64,000 nucleotides of DNA from NCBI GenBank assembly GCA_947630805.1, contig CANRIV010000003.1, positions 142,606-206,605 of the forward strand, given 5' to 3'. This stretch comes from an uncultured Lachnospiraceae bacterium (GTDB taxonomy: Bacteria > Bacillota > Clostridia > Lachnospirales > Lachnospiraceae). The notes under the pieces are model-generated. The model did no database searches. It worked only from the letters and a program-made list of their open reading frames with translations, and was not told the DNA's origin. Position numbers and translations under genes: made by a program. This document shows positions 1 to 6,976 of this stretch, in pieces. How positions within the stretch are numbered: the stretch's first letter is position 1; each line of letters begins with the position of its first letter.

Positions 1-40
1 TAGACAATTTTTATAAATTTTGTAGAAAGATAGAAAACAA

Positions 41-68
41 TTTACAAACGCATTATTTTTGCTAAAAT
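41..68 (+). promoter_or_regulatory. Sigma-A promoter for the transglutaminase-like gene
   Basis: TTTACA (41-46), a 16-base spacer and TAAAAT (63-68) with an extended TGC element just before it. It lies about 75 bases upstream of the chosen start codon at 143. Seen directly; activity is inferred. Confidence 0.55.
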
Positions 69-142
69 ATAACATAGTAAAAATAATTTAAATGCCAGAC
101 TTAAAGAATAAATTCTTTAAGGAGATGCAGAAAGGAGAAGAC

Positions 143-1918
143 ATGAAAAAATATATAGCAGTCATTTTGACGGTGGCAGTTATCGTTTCAGCAATGTATG
201 AAAATCCTACTGTAGCAGATCAGGTTTCTGTGAAAGATGTTTATGGGGAATGTTATGGAGACCAGTTGAGTGATAATACAACAGATATATCACGATTTTT
301 TTACGACCAAATGATACAGAATTATATTTATCAGGAAGATGATATAGGCAATGAAGAAAATAAATGGACCGGGCTGGCAAAACCTTTGGAAAATAAAGGG
401 ATTTTCACACCGCAGAATCAGAATTTTACCTTGAAAAAACTTTTTAACAGTAAAGAAGACTTTAATGCAAACCAAGAGACATGGAGAGATACGGAAATCA
501 AAGTCCTCAAGGACTGCATCAGAGATGCTTTTGACGCTTTTGTCAAGGATTATCCACAAGTATATTGGTTGGACAGTATGGAGAGCAAGATAAGTCTGAA
601 CATGAGTTCTAAGACGGTTGCAGATGGAATTGAAGGCACGATTGTCATTCAGGTTACCATGACGCCGGTGGAGTATGAAACCGGAATGTCTCAATATATT
701 TCAGAATTTGATGCTGCTGTATGTCAAGCAAAAGAGGATATTATCCAAAAATACAATATTACAGCAGAAACCAAAGAAGAGAATATTGTGAAAGCGATTC
801 ACGATTATATTACGTCTCAAGTAGATTATAACCATCAGGCGGCGAGCAGCATGGAAGAGGAGCAACAAAAATACAATTATGCGCATACATCGGTTTCCGT
901 GTTTTTAAAAGGAAAGAAATGGAATAACCTGATTATGTGTGAAGGATATGCAAAAGCATTTAAGATTTTATGTGATGCGTTTCAGATGGATTCTGCACTT
1001 CTGATTGGGGAATCTATCAATCCACAGCAGGAGAAAGAAGCACATATGTGGAATGCCGTAAAAGTAGAAGGAAAATGGTATGCGGTAGATGTATCATGGG
1101 ATGATCAGGGAGACAATATCTATTACGTTTACCTTTTGGCGGGAAAAAAGAGCAAAGGATATTATGATTTGTATGAGCGGGATCATGTAACGACAGACCA
1201 GTTTTCCAGTTATGAAGGCTCAAAATCTTTTATCCTGCCCCAAATATCTGAAATCGGATTTTGGCAGGAGCCCGAGCATATGACAAGTCAGAAGACTACG
1301 GAAGATCCGACAGAAAATATTACAGGTGGGACGAATCCATCCGATACAAATCCATCTGATACGAATCAGGATAATAATCCGTATGAACAGGAAGAAAATC
1401 CCGGCCAGAATGGAAATCATTCCGGACCTTCCATTGATATAAAAGATGAAGATGGAAACTCTTATGTGTGGAAGCTGACGGGAGTTAAAAATGTGGTGTA
1501 CACCGGAAAGAAAGTCCGTCAGAATCTGAAACTATCTTGTGATGGAAAAATATTAAAGGAGGGAACAGATTATCTGGTATCTTATCAGAATAATCTGAAT
1601 GTAGGAAAGGCAAGATTTACGATTACTCCAATCGGAAAATATCAGAATACAAAACCTTCCAGTTTTTCTTATACATTTAATATTGTCAAAGCATCCATAA
1701 AGAAAGCCTCTGTAGGAAAAATAAAAGCACAGAAGCTGAAGAGGGGAAAAGCGGCCAAACCTTCCATAAAATTAAAGTTCCATGGAAAAAAATTGAAAAA
1801 AGGGAAAGATTATAAAATCTCTTATAAAAATAATAAGAAAAAAGGAACAGCAAAAATAATTCTCAAAGGAAAGGGAAACTTTAAAGGAAAGAGAACAGTT
1901 AAGTTCAAGATTAAGTAA
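143..1918 (+). CDS. Secreted transglutaminase-like protein with C-terminal Ig-like repeats
   Basis: A 591-residue exported protein. The start at 143 is chosen because AAAGGAGAAG sits directly upstream and it opens a signal peptide (MKKYIAVILTVAVIVSA); an in-frame ATG at 92 would put 17 non-hydrophobic residues in front. The middle carries a transglutaminase/protease-like core with a visible triad: Cys266 (MCEGYAKAF), His301 (HMWNAV) and Asp316 (VDVSWDD). A Thr/Asn/Pro/Ser-rich linker follows (about 385-430), then two Lys-rich Ig-like repeats (about 455-590, ending GKGNFKGKRTVKFKIK) typical of Lachnospiraceae surface proteins. It probably crosslinks or cleaves cell-surface or mucosal proteins; substrate unknown. 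The basic C-terminus may bind the wall electrostatically. Confidence 0.8.
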   Translation: MKKYIAVILTVAVIVSAMYENPTVADQVSVKDVYGECYGDQLSDNTTDISRFFYDQMIQNYIYQEDDIGNEENKWTGLAKPLENKGIFTPQNQNFTLKKLFNSKEDFNANQETWRDTEIKVLKDCIRDAFDAFVKDYPQVYWLDSMESKISLNMSSKTVADGIEGTIVIQVTMTPVEYETGMSQYISEFDAAVCQAKEDIIQKYNITAETKEENIVKAIHDYITSQVDYNHQAASSMEEEQQKYNYAHTSVSVFLKGKKWNNLIMCEGYAKAFKILCDAFQMDSALLIGESINPQQEKEAHMWNAVKVEGKWYAVDVSWDDQGDNIYYVYLLAGKKSKGYYDLYERDHVTTDQFSSYEGSKSFILPQISEIGFWQEPEHMTSQKTTEDPTENITGGTNPSDTNPSDTNQDNNPYEQEENPGQNGNHSGPSIDIKDEDGNSYVWKLTGVKNVVYTGKKVRQNLKLSCDGKILKEGTDYLVSYQNNLNVGKARFTITPIGKYQNTKPSSFSYTFNIVKASIKKASVGKIKAQKLKRGKAAKPSIKLKFHGKKLKKGKDYKISYKNNKKKGTAKIILKGKGNFKGKRTVKFKIK

Positions 1919-1926
1919 TGTTTTGT

Positions 1927-1970
1927 ATCCGGGACAATCTACCGCATAGGGTTTGTCCCGGATTTGTTAT
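1927..1970 (+). terminator. Intrinsic terminator after the transglutaminase-like gene
   Basis: The 11-bp stem ATCCGGGACAA (1927-1937) / TTGTCCCGGAT (1953-1963) begins 9 bases after the stop codon and is followed by a T-rich tail. A second hairpin lies 50 bases further on. Confidence 0.75.
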
Positions 1971-2010
1971 TTCATCAAAGAATAGAGTGTCCGAATAAAA
2001 TATGAATAAA

Positions 2011-2046
2011 AAAATAAGAGAAGTAGGATACTTCTCTTATTTTTAT
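2011..2046. terminator. Bidirectional terminator between convergent genes
   Basis: AATAAGAGAAG (2013-2023) pairs with CTTCTCTTATT (2031-2041). A T run follows on the plus strand, and an A run precedes it (T run on the minus strand). It can end transcripts from the plus-strand gene at 143 and the minus-strand gene ending at 2060. Confidence 0.7.
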
Positions 2047-2059
2047 GATAATGATAAAA

Positions 2060-2344
2060 TTATTTAGCATTTAAAAATTTTTTTCTGGATACCAATACTA
2101 CACCAGCACTAGTAATCATTGCTACAAAATATAATGTAAAGTCATAACCTGTCTGAGGTGATGTGCCGGAAGTATTGCCACCGTTTCCTTCGCCGTCACC
2201 ATTACCGCCTTCGCCATCTCCCGGTACAGGACTTTCCTGTTCAGGACGAGTATTTACGTTAGGACTCTTTGCGGCAAAGCAAGTAGTAGAAAATACAAAA
2301 GTAAGTGTTAAAATAGCAAATAAAACGAATAATTTCTTTTTCAT
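2060..2344 (-). CDS. Small cell-wall-anchored protein with SPQTG sorting signal
   Basis: A 94-residue protein. The start at 2344 is preferred: GGAGG lies 11-15 bases upstream and the ORF then opens with a clean signal peptide (MKKKLFVLFAILTLTF, likely cut near A24-A25). The mature part is only about 40 residues, Gly/Glu/Asp/Asn-rich (GDGEGGNGDGEGNGG). A C-terminal sorting signal follows: SPQTG (62-66), a hydrophobic segment and a basic tail (SRKKFLNAK). It lies just downstream of a LytR-CpsA-Psr gene and a sortase B gene on the same strand, so it is a plausible substrate of that sortase. Function unknown; such a short surface peptide could be a pilus-tip, spacer or signalling peptide (inference). 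Confidence 0.75.
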   Translation of the reverse strand: MKKKLFVLFAILTLTFVFSTTCFAAKSPNVNTRPEQESPVPGDGEGGNGDGEGNGGNTSGTSPQTGYDFTLYFVAMITSAGVVLVSRKKFLNAK

Positions 2345-2442
2345 AATCTTGTAAACCTCCATTTCAAAAAATAGATACCTCAGATAATTATACAATAATA
2401 ACGTGAAAAAGCAACAGTTTTTTATAAAATTGTTTCATTCTT

Positions 2443-3672
2443 TTATTTTATCTGCGTATAATAAATACTTAATATGGTTTCAAAAAATTTATCTTTTTTT
2501 AAATGAAACTGTGCGGATTCATCTCCCGCTACCATTTTATAAGCGCCTTCTGTGGTAACTAAATCCAGTCCGGAAAAATCTAATGCCATAGTGGACGCAA
2601 GATAAGTCAGGTCGGAAATATTGATATTGGTAACCGTATATCTGGAAGAATCCTGATACAACTGAAAAGGAATTCTCAAATCTTTTCTGATAGCAGGTAC
2701 AATCTGGTTGGCAAAAGATGTAATATATAGTCTTTGACATGCCATTCTTCGCAGGTTGTCGTCTACCAGACGGGTATCTCTGTGACGGACAAAAGATTCT
2801 GCCAGGTCGCCTTTGATGGTAATCTGTTGTCCTTTTACGAATTCTGCAAAAGTATATTCCGGCGTCAGAGTAACGCCGCCAATATCGTCGTTTAATATTT
2901 TAATGGCCGATAAATCAATGGCATAATAAGCATGAATCGGAATATTATAAATCAACCGGGATACCGCGGTCACCTGATTTTCAGCACTTAACGTTTTTCC
3001 GTCTCCGTAAGCGTATGCCAGACAGAGCTGTGTTGAGGTCGTATCGTAATACTTGCCGGTATTATCATATCTGCTGACATCTGTCATAGTGTCACGATTG
3101 AGACAAAGGATTCTGATTTTCCCATTGGAAGTATCATAGGTAAAAAGGTAAAGGGCATCCGCCTGTCCGGCCGACCCGGTCACAACATTTTCTCGCAGTT
3201 CTGTATTATCGATACCCATAAACAAAAGGCTTGCAATATTTTCATTAAAGCGATAAACATGACCGTTGTAATATACAGTACGACCGTTATCTTCGTAGTC
3301 AATTCCATCCGGAATACTAATATTCATATTTTTGTAATTTAACAGATTCAGTTTTCCCAGATACCGCATGATAAAGAAAGAAGATATCAGACCTGCAATC
3401 AGGCAGAAAAAAGCAATCAGGAGCCCAATAAGAAATTTTTTCTTTTTGCTCCATTTTTTCTTTTTTGAGACATTCTGTTGGGAAGAACTGCTTTTCGAGT
3501 GATGATGGTGGTGGGAACGATGCCGTTTATAATTTTTTTCTATCGTGTCCCAGTCCACATCAAAACCGGAAGAATCTTCCCGGTCAAAAATAACTTTTTG
3601 AGATGAGGAATGTACCTCTTTTCCTGTTTGAGAAACAGTAGAATTTTGTGAATCTTTAGTTTGTCTGCTCAT
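2443..3672 (-). CDS. LytR-CpsA-Psr (LCP) family glycopolymer ligase
   Basis: A 409-residue membrane protein. The N-terminal 78 residues are cytoplasmic and polar, with a histidine cluster at 51-58 (HRSHHHHH) and a Lys-rich stretch. One membrane segment (about 80-102) is followed by an extracellular LCP domain (LLFMGIDNTE, LCLNRDTMTDV, RHRDTRLVDDNLRRMACQR). LCP enzymes transfer undecaprenyl-linked glycopolymers to peptidoglycan or protein; the conserved Arg and Asp residues that bind the polyprenyl phosphate are visible. The start overlaps the end of the upstream sortase gene by 17 bases, and a GGGGG-type ribosome site lies inside that gene, so translation is probably coupled. The partner glycopolymer is not encoded nearby. 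Confidence 0.85.
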   Translation of the reverse strand: MSRQTKDSQNSTVSQTGKEVHSSSQKVIFDREDSSGFDVDWDTIEKNYKRHRSHHHHHSKSSSSQQNVSKKKKWSKKKKFLIGLLIAFFCLIAGLISSFFIMRYLGKLNLLNYKNMNISIPDGIDYEDNGRTVYYNGHVYRFNENIASLLFMGIDNTELRENVVTGSAGQADALYLFTYDTSNGKIRILCLNRDTMTDVSRYDNTGKYYDTTSTQLCLAYAYGDGKTLSAENQVTAVSRLIYNIPIHAYYAIDLSAIKILNDDIGGVTLTPEYTFAEFVKGQQITIKGDLAESFVRHRDTRLVDDNLRRMACQRLYITSFANQIVPAIRKDLRIPFQLYQDSSRYTVTNINISDLTYLASTMALDFSGLDLVTTEGAYKMVAGDESAQFHLKKDKFFETILSIYYTQIK

Positions 3673-4411
3673 TTTTAATTAAAACCCCCTGAACTAAGTA
3701 TCGCGTATTTTGGGCACCGCTGGTACAAGTACTTAAAGTTAAAATTTTACTCTGCAAATTTAGTTTTACTTTTCTTGTGTTTTTGGCCAGTGATTCAGGA
3801 TTTAAAGTATATTTCTGATAAGATTTTAAAACCTTTTTATCTTTAAAATCAAAAGAGTTTAAAATGTGTCTGTCATCATACACGTATGCTGCATAAATTC
3901 GGAATGTCAGTTTCTGACCCGGCATATAAATATATATATTTTTATTTTTTTTAAAAAAATTTGGATTTTCAAAATTGTGCAGTGTTTTAAACATTGTGCC
4001 GTTATTCATGTTGTGTCCGTATAAAACAGTAACAGGATCCGAATAATCTTTTGCGTTTTGTTTTTCACTGTAAATGGAGCCGGCAAATTCATATTTCTGT
4101 TTAATATTGTGATTCAGATAAAAACTGTCATCTTTTCCTTTGGATGCCTGTACTACGGGGTAGTCTACTTTTGTATTCGGAATATAAATCCAGGAATAGA
4201 TATCGGAGTTATCTTTTTTTAATTTTTTCCAATTAATATTATGATTCTCTGCCAAACCGGAATCGACAGGAGATGTGGTTGTGTTTTCCATGTAGGATTC
4301 CGTATTTGGACCTTTGCTTATATAATAGGAAATACATTTCCAAGCTAATAGAATAAATGCAATGAGGGCAATGATAAGTATTAGTCCCCAAAATATTTTT
4401 TTCTTTTTCAT
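3656..4411 (-). CDS. srtB: Class B sortase
   Basis: A 251-residue transpeptidase. The ATG at 4411 is chosen over the TTG one codon upstream because AAGGAAAG lies at the right spacing. An N-terminal membrane anchor (about 5-30) precedes a sortase fold with His133 (VLYGHNMNNGTMF), Cys229 (LTLSTCTSG) and Arg237 (NTRYLVQG), the complete catalytic set. LYGHNM and the helix-rich insertion before TLSTC are class B features. It heads a minus-strand operon with the LCP gene and, after a 98-base gap, the SPQTG protein. It probably anchors that protein or others with NPQTN/SPQTG-like signals to the wall. Confidence 0.88.
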   Translation of the reverse strand: MKKKKIFWGLILIIALIAFILLAWKCISYYISKGPNTESYMENTTTSPVDSGLAENHNINWKKLKKDNSDIYSWIYIPNTKVDYPVVQASKGKDDSFYLNHNIKQKYEFAGSIYSEKQNAKDYSDPVTVLYGHNMNNGTMFKTLHNFENPNFFKKNKNIYIYMPGQKLTFRIYAAYVYDDRHILNSFDFKDKKVLKSYQKYTLNPESLAKNTRKVKLNLQSKILTLSTCTSGAQNTRYLVQGVLIKNEQTN

Positions 4412-4475
4412 CAATCAATCTTTCCTTACAATGTTCCTATCAAAATTATTGTAATTATCAATAGTAATTACCCAT

Positions 4476-4504
4476 AGTATATTATGTCTGTGAGATGATG
4501 TCAA
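4476..4504 (-). promoter_or_regulatory. srtB: Sigma-A promoter of the sortase-LCP operon
   Basis: Read on the minus strand: TTGACA (4504-4499), 17 bases, TATACT (4481-4476). Both hexamers are near consensus, and the site lies about 65 bases upstream of the sortase start. Confidence 0.7.
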
Positions 4505-4544
4505 AGCGAAAAAAATGCAAAAGGACATGAAAGCGAAAAATTGT

Positions 4545-4573
4545 TTGCACTTTATGTGCAGATGTGTTATAAA
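4545..4573 (+). promoter_or_regulatory. Promoter of the tRNA-Tyr/tRNA-Leu unit
   Basis: TTGCAC (4545-4550), 17 bases, TATAAA (4568-4573) with an extended TG. It lies about 20 bases before the mature tRNA-Tyr. Confidence 0.6.
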
Positions 4574-4593
4574 TGTATATTGTTGAAACATAT

Positions 4594-4675
4594 GGGCAGA
4601 TTCCCGAGAGGCCAAAGGGGACAGACTGTAAATCTGCTGGCACTGCCTTCGGAGGTTCGAATCCTCCTCTGCCCA
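4594..4675 (+). tRNA. tRNA-Tyr (anticodon GTA)
   Basis: Acceptor stem GGGCAGA / TCTGCCC with discriminator A. Anticodon loop CTGTAAA in the stem CAGA/TCTG gives GTA. It has a long variable arm, as expected of bacterial tRNA-Tyr, and the T-loop GTTCGAATC. CCA is not encoded. Confidence 0.93.
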
Positions 4676-4686
4676 TTTTTTAACAC

Positions 4687-4770
4687 GCCGGCGTGGCGGA
4701 ACTGGCAGACGCGCAGGACTTAAAATCCTGTTGTGGCAACACAGTACCGGTTCGATTCCGGTCGCCGGCA
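4687..4770 (+). tRNA. tRNA-Leu (anticodon TAA)
   Basis: Acceptor stem GCCGGCG / CGCCGGC with discriminator A. Anticodon stem CAGGA/TCCTG with loop CTTAAAA gives TAA. The long variable arm TTGTGGCAACACAGTA marks a class II tRNA, and the T-loop is GTTCGATTC. It lies 11 bases after tRNA-Tyr and is probably co-transcribed with it. Confidence 0.93.
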
Positions 4771-4806
4771 CTAACAGTGCATTTTATTTTATAAACAGCA
4801 GATACG

Positions 4807-4835
4807 AATCAATCATTACTGATTGATTTTTTTTA
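4807..4835 (+). terminator. Terminator of the tRNA-Tyr/Leu unit
   Basis: AATCAATC (4807-4814) / GATTGATT (4821-4828) with a 6-base loop, followed by a run of T. It abuts the repeat-like element that begins at 4831. Confidence 0.6.
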
Positions 4836-4961
4836 TTTTATTAGGAAATTGCAAAGCAATTTTCTAATAAAATAAAAATGCTCCGCAAGAATCGCAGAGG
4901 CGCGGGAAGGTAGTTATTCTTACGAATCTGCGCCTCGCGTGAAGTGTCGCTTGCGACACTT
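4831..4961. repeat. Multi-hairpin intergenic repeat-like element
   Basis: Three consecutive inverted repeats fill this non-coding gap (4771-5125). A 22-bp AT-rich stem (4831-4852 / 4856-4877, one mismatch, AAA loop) is followed by a GC-rich stem CGCAGAGGCGC (4893-4903) / GCGCCTCGCG (4930-4939). The last is the perfect dyad AAGTGTCGC/GCGACACTT (4942-4961). The layout and the sudden GC-rich blocks look like the small mobile or repeat elements (MITE or REP-like) scattered in Lachnospiraceae intergenic DNA. I cannot test copy number. It does not look protein-coding, although an open frame runs from 4961 into rpiB. Confidence 0.5.
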
Positions 4962-4999
4962 TGCTCTTCTATCAGAAATGGTTTGACAGCTTTCTTTGT

Positions 5000-5028
5000 T
5001 TGACAGGCAAAATGATATCCGATAAAAT
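5000..5028 (+). promoter_or_regulatory. rpiB: Sigma-A promoter for rpiB
   Basis: TTGACA (5000-5005), 17 bases, TAAAAT (5023-5028), about 98 bases before the rpiB start. Confidence 0.65.
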
Positions 5029-5125
5029 AAATTTGGGAAACAGATGGAGTTGGGGAATAAAAGTTGCCCATACCAGACAATATAAAATTACAATTTTTGG
5101 AAAGAATAAAAATGAGGGAGAAAAA

Positions 5126-5590
5126 ATGAAAATTGGATTTGGATGTGATCATGCTGCGATTGATTTAAAAAATGAAATGATTGATTATATGGTCCAAAAA
5201 GGCTATGAATGCATTGATTACGGGACAAATTATGATGAGACGGGAGAAATTATAAAATGTGATTATCCGGACAAGGGAAGACAGGTAGGAGAAGCTGTGG
5301 TCTCAGGAGAAGTAGATTACGGGGTTATCATATGCGGTACGGGAATTGGGATTTCCATGGCGGCAAATAAAGTACCGGGAGTCAGGGCTGCCGTATGCAG
5401 CGAGCCTTATTCTGCCCGACTGACCAAACAGCATAACAATGCCAATATCATTGCTTTCGGAGCCAGAGTCGTGGGCAGTGAATTGGCAAAAATGATTCTG
5501 GATGAATTTTTTAACGCTGAGTTTGAAGGCGGAAGACATCAGAGAAGAGTGGATATGATTTCTGACATTGAGAAAAAATATAATAAATAA
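5126..5590 (+). CDS. rpiB: Ribose-5-phosphate isomerase B
   Basis: A 154-residue RpiB-type sugar isomerase that interconverts ribose-5-phosphate and ribulose-5-phosphate in the non-oxidative pentose phosphate pathway. The start at 5126 follows GAGGGAG and gives the family N-terminus MKIGFGCDHAAIDLK; 55 codons of open frame upstream include the promoter and are not used. Catalytic landmarks are CDHAA (substrate pocket), ICGTGIGISMAANK (active-site Cys and phosphate loop), HNNANIIAFGAR and the basic RHQRRVDMI. It is monocistronic or reads into the next gene 84 bases away. LacB-type galactose-6-phosphate isomerases share this fold, but the single gene without a LacA partner favours RpiB. Confidence 0.9.
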   Translation: MKIGFGCDHAAIDLKNEMIDYMVQKGYECIDYGTNYDETGEIIKCDYPDKGRQVGEAVVSGEVDYGVIICGTGIGISMAANKVPGVRAAVCSEPYSARLTKQHNNANIIAFGARVVGSELAKMILDEFFNAEFEGGRHQRRVDMISDIEKKYNK

Positions 5591-5674
5591 ATCAAAGAAA
5601 CAAATCATAAAAAAGCATAAGAGAAAATCAAAAAATTCAGAAATAAAAGATAAAAAAGGGAAATATGAAATATT

Positions 5675-6796
5675 ATGGTAGAAATAAAAGATGTTAAAAT
5701 CAGAAAGGATTTGCGGATTTTTGCCGGCTTTAATGAAAAAATGTACAGAGATGTACCGCAGGCCATGCCAGATCTGATTTCTGATGAAATGGCAAATTTT
5801 ACGCCAAAGAAAAATCCGGCATTTGAATATGCACAGTCCAGACAGTTTTTAGCTTATAAAGACGGAAAGTGTGTGGGAAGAATCGGAGCCATCATCAGCG
5901 ATAAAGCAAATCAGAAATGGAATCGGAAAAGAATCCGTTTTACAAGAGTGGACTTTATTGATGACTACGAGGTGTCTGAGGCCCTGTTTCGTGCAGTGGA
6001 AAATTGGGGAAGAGAGAAAAAAATGCAGGAAATTCACGGACCGATGGGATTTTGTGATTTGGATCAGGAGGGGATGCTCATAGAGGGGTTTGAATATCCC
6101 GGAATGTTTATTACAATTCATAATGCACCTTATTATAAAAAACATCTGGAAAAATTGGGATATGAAAAATGTGTTGACTGGGTGGAAAACAGAATTACAG
6201 TGCCAAAAGAAGTGCCAAAGATGATGAAGCAGATGGCGGAGAGGGTGCTGAGGGAAAATCATCTGTATGTTGCCCGGGCAAAAAACAGAATACAGCTGAA
6301 AAAATATATTCCGCAGATTTTTCAAGTGATAAATGACACGGCAAAGCATTTGTATGGAGAGGTAGATTTGTCGGACGCTCAGATAAAAAAATATGTAAAG
6401 CAGTTTATTCTCATGGTAAATGTGAAATATGTCATTATGATTATGAATGAAGACGAAGAGATGGCAGCGTTTGGTCTGACTGTTCCGACGCTTGGGCCGG
6501 CATCCAAAAAATCTCATGGCAGGCTGTTCCCTCTTGGATGGGTAAGAATGTTATATGCTCCATTTGCAAAGCCGGACACTCTGGAGTTGTTTCTTATCGG
6601 CGTGATAGACCGGTATAAAAATAAAGGTCTTCCGGCAGTTCTGATTACAGAGAGCATGAAGGCAGCGATTGCTGATAAAATTCAATATGCAGAGACCGGT
6701 CCCATGCTGGAAACCAATATGGCAATACGTTCCCTCTGGAAACGCTTTGATGTGATACAGCACAGGAGAAGAAGGTGCTGGATAAAAAAACTGTAG
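5675..6796 (+). CDS. Conserved GNAT-fold-like protein of unknown function
   Basis: A 373-residue soluble protein. The N-terminal half has an acetyltransferase-like pattern (GKCVGRIGAIISDKAN, FTRVDFIDDYEVSEALFRA, EIHGPMGFCDLDQEG). The second half ends with MLETNMAIRSLWKRF and a basic tail. I recognise this as a widespread conserved family related to N-acetyltransferases; no substrate is known to me. It may read through from rpiB (84-base gap without a clear terminator). The ribosome site is weak (AAAAAGGGAAA about 12 bases upstream). Confidence 0.55.
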   Translation: MVEIKDVKIRKDLRIFAGFNEKMYRDVPQAMPDLISDEMANFTPKKNPAFEYAQSRQFLAYKDGKCVGRIGAIISDKANQKWNRKRIRFTRVDFIDDYEVSEALFRAVENWGREKKMQEIHGPMGFCDLDQEGMLIEGFEYPGMFITIHNAPYYKKHLEKLGYEKCVDWVENRITVPKEVPKMMKQMAERVLRENHLYVARAKNRIQLKKYIPQIFQVINDTAKHLYGEVDLSDAQIKKYVKQFILMVNVKYVIMIMNEDEEMAAFGLTVPTLGPASKKSHGRLFPLGWVRMLYAPFAKPDTLELFLIGVIDRYKNKGLPAVLITESMKAAIADKIQYAETGPMLETNMAIRSLWKRFDVIQHRRRRCWIKKL

Positions 6797-6880
6797 CCAG
6801 CGAATCTCTACCATATGTGCAGAGAAATGTGGAACAGTAAAAATCCGCTGCAAAAACAGTTTATAAATAAGTTTATGAAG

Positions 6881-6914
6881 GAGAGTTGACAGAACTCTCT
6901 TTTATTTATATAAT
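6881..6914 (+). promoter_or_regulatory. Consensus promoter with a dyad over the -35 (symporter gene)
   Basis: TTGACA (6886-6891), 17 bases, TATAAT (6909-6914) is a perfect sigma-A consensus. The dyad GAGAGTT (6881-6887) / AACTCTC (6893-6899) overlaps the -35 hexamer and could be an operator. Because a short T run follows, it could instead terminate the upstream gene. A further palindrome, GCTTTAAAGC (6924-6933), lies in the leader. Confidence 0.65.
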
Positions 6915-6976
6915 TACTTTAATGCTTTAAAGCGTAACGGTTTAAAGTGAAAAAAATAAAAAACGGAGGATTTTTT

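Noticed and set aside
4961..5125. Open frame upstream of and continuous with rpiB
   Set aside because: It runs through the hairpins and the promoter, has no ribosome site, and RpiB homologues start at the ATG at 5126.
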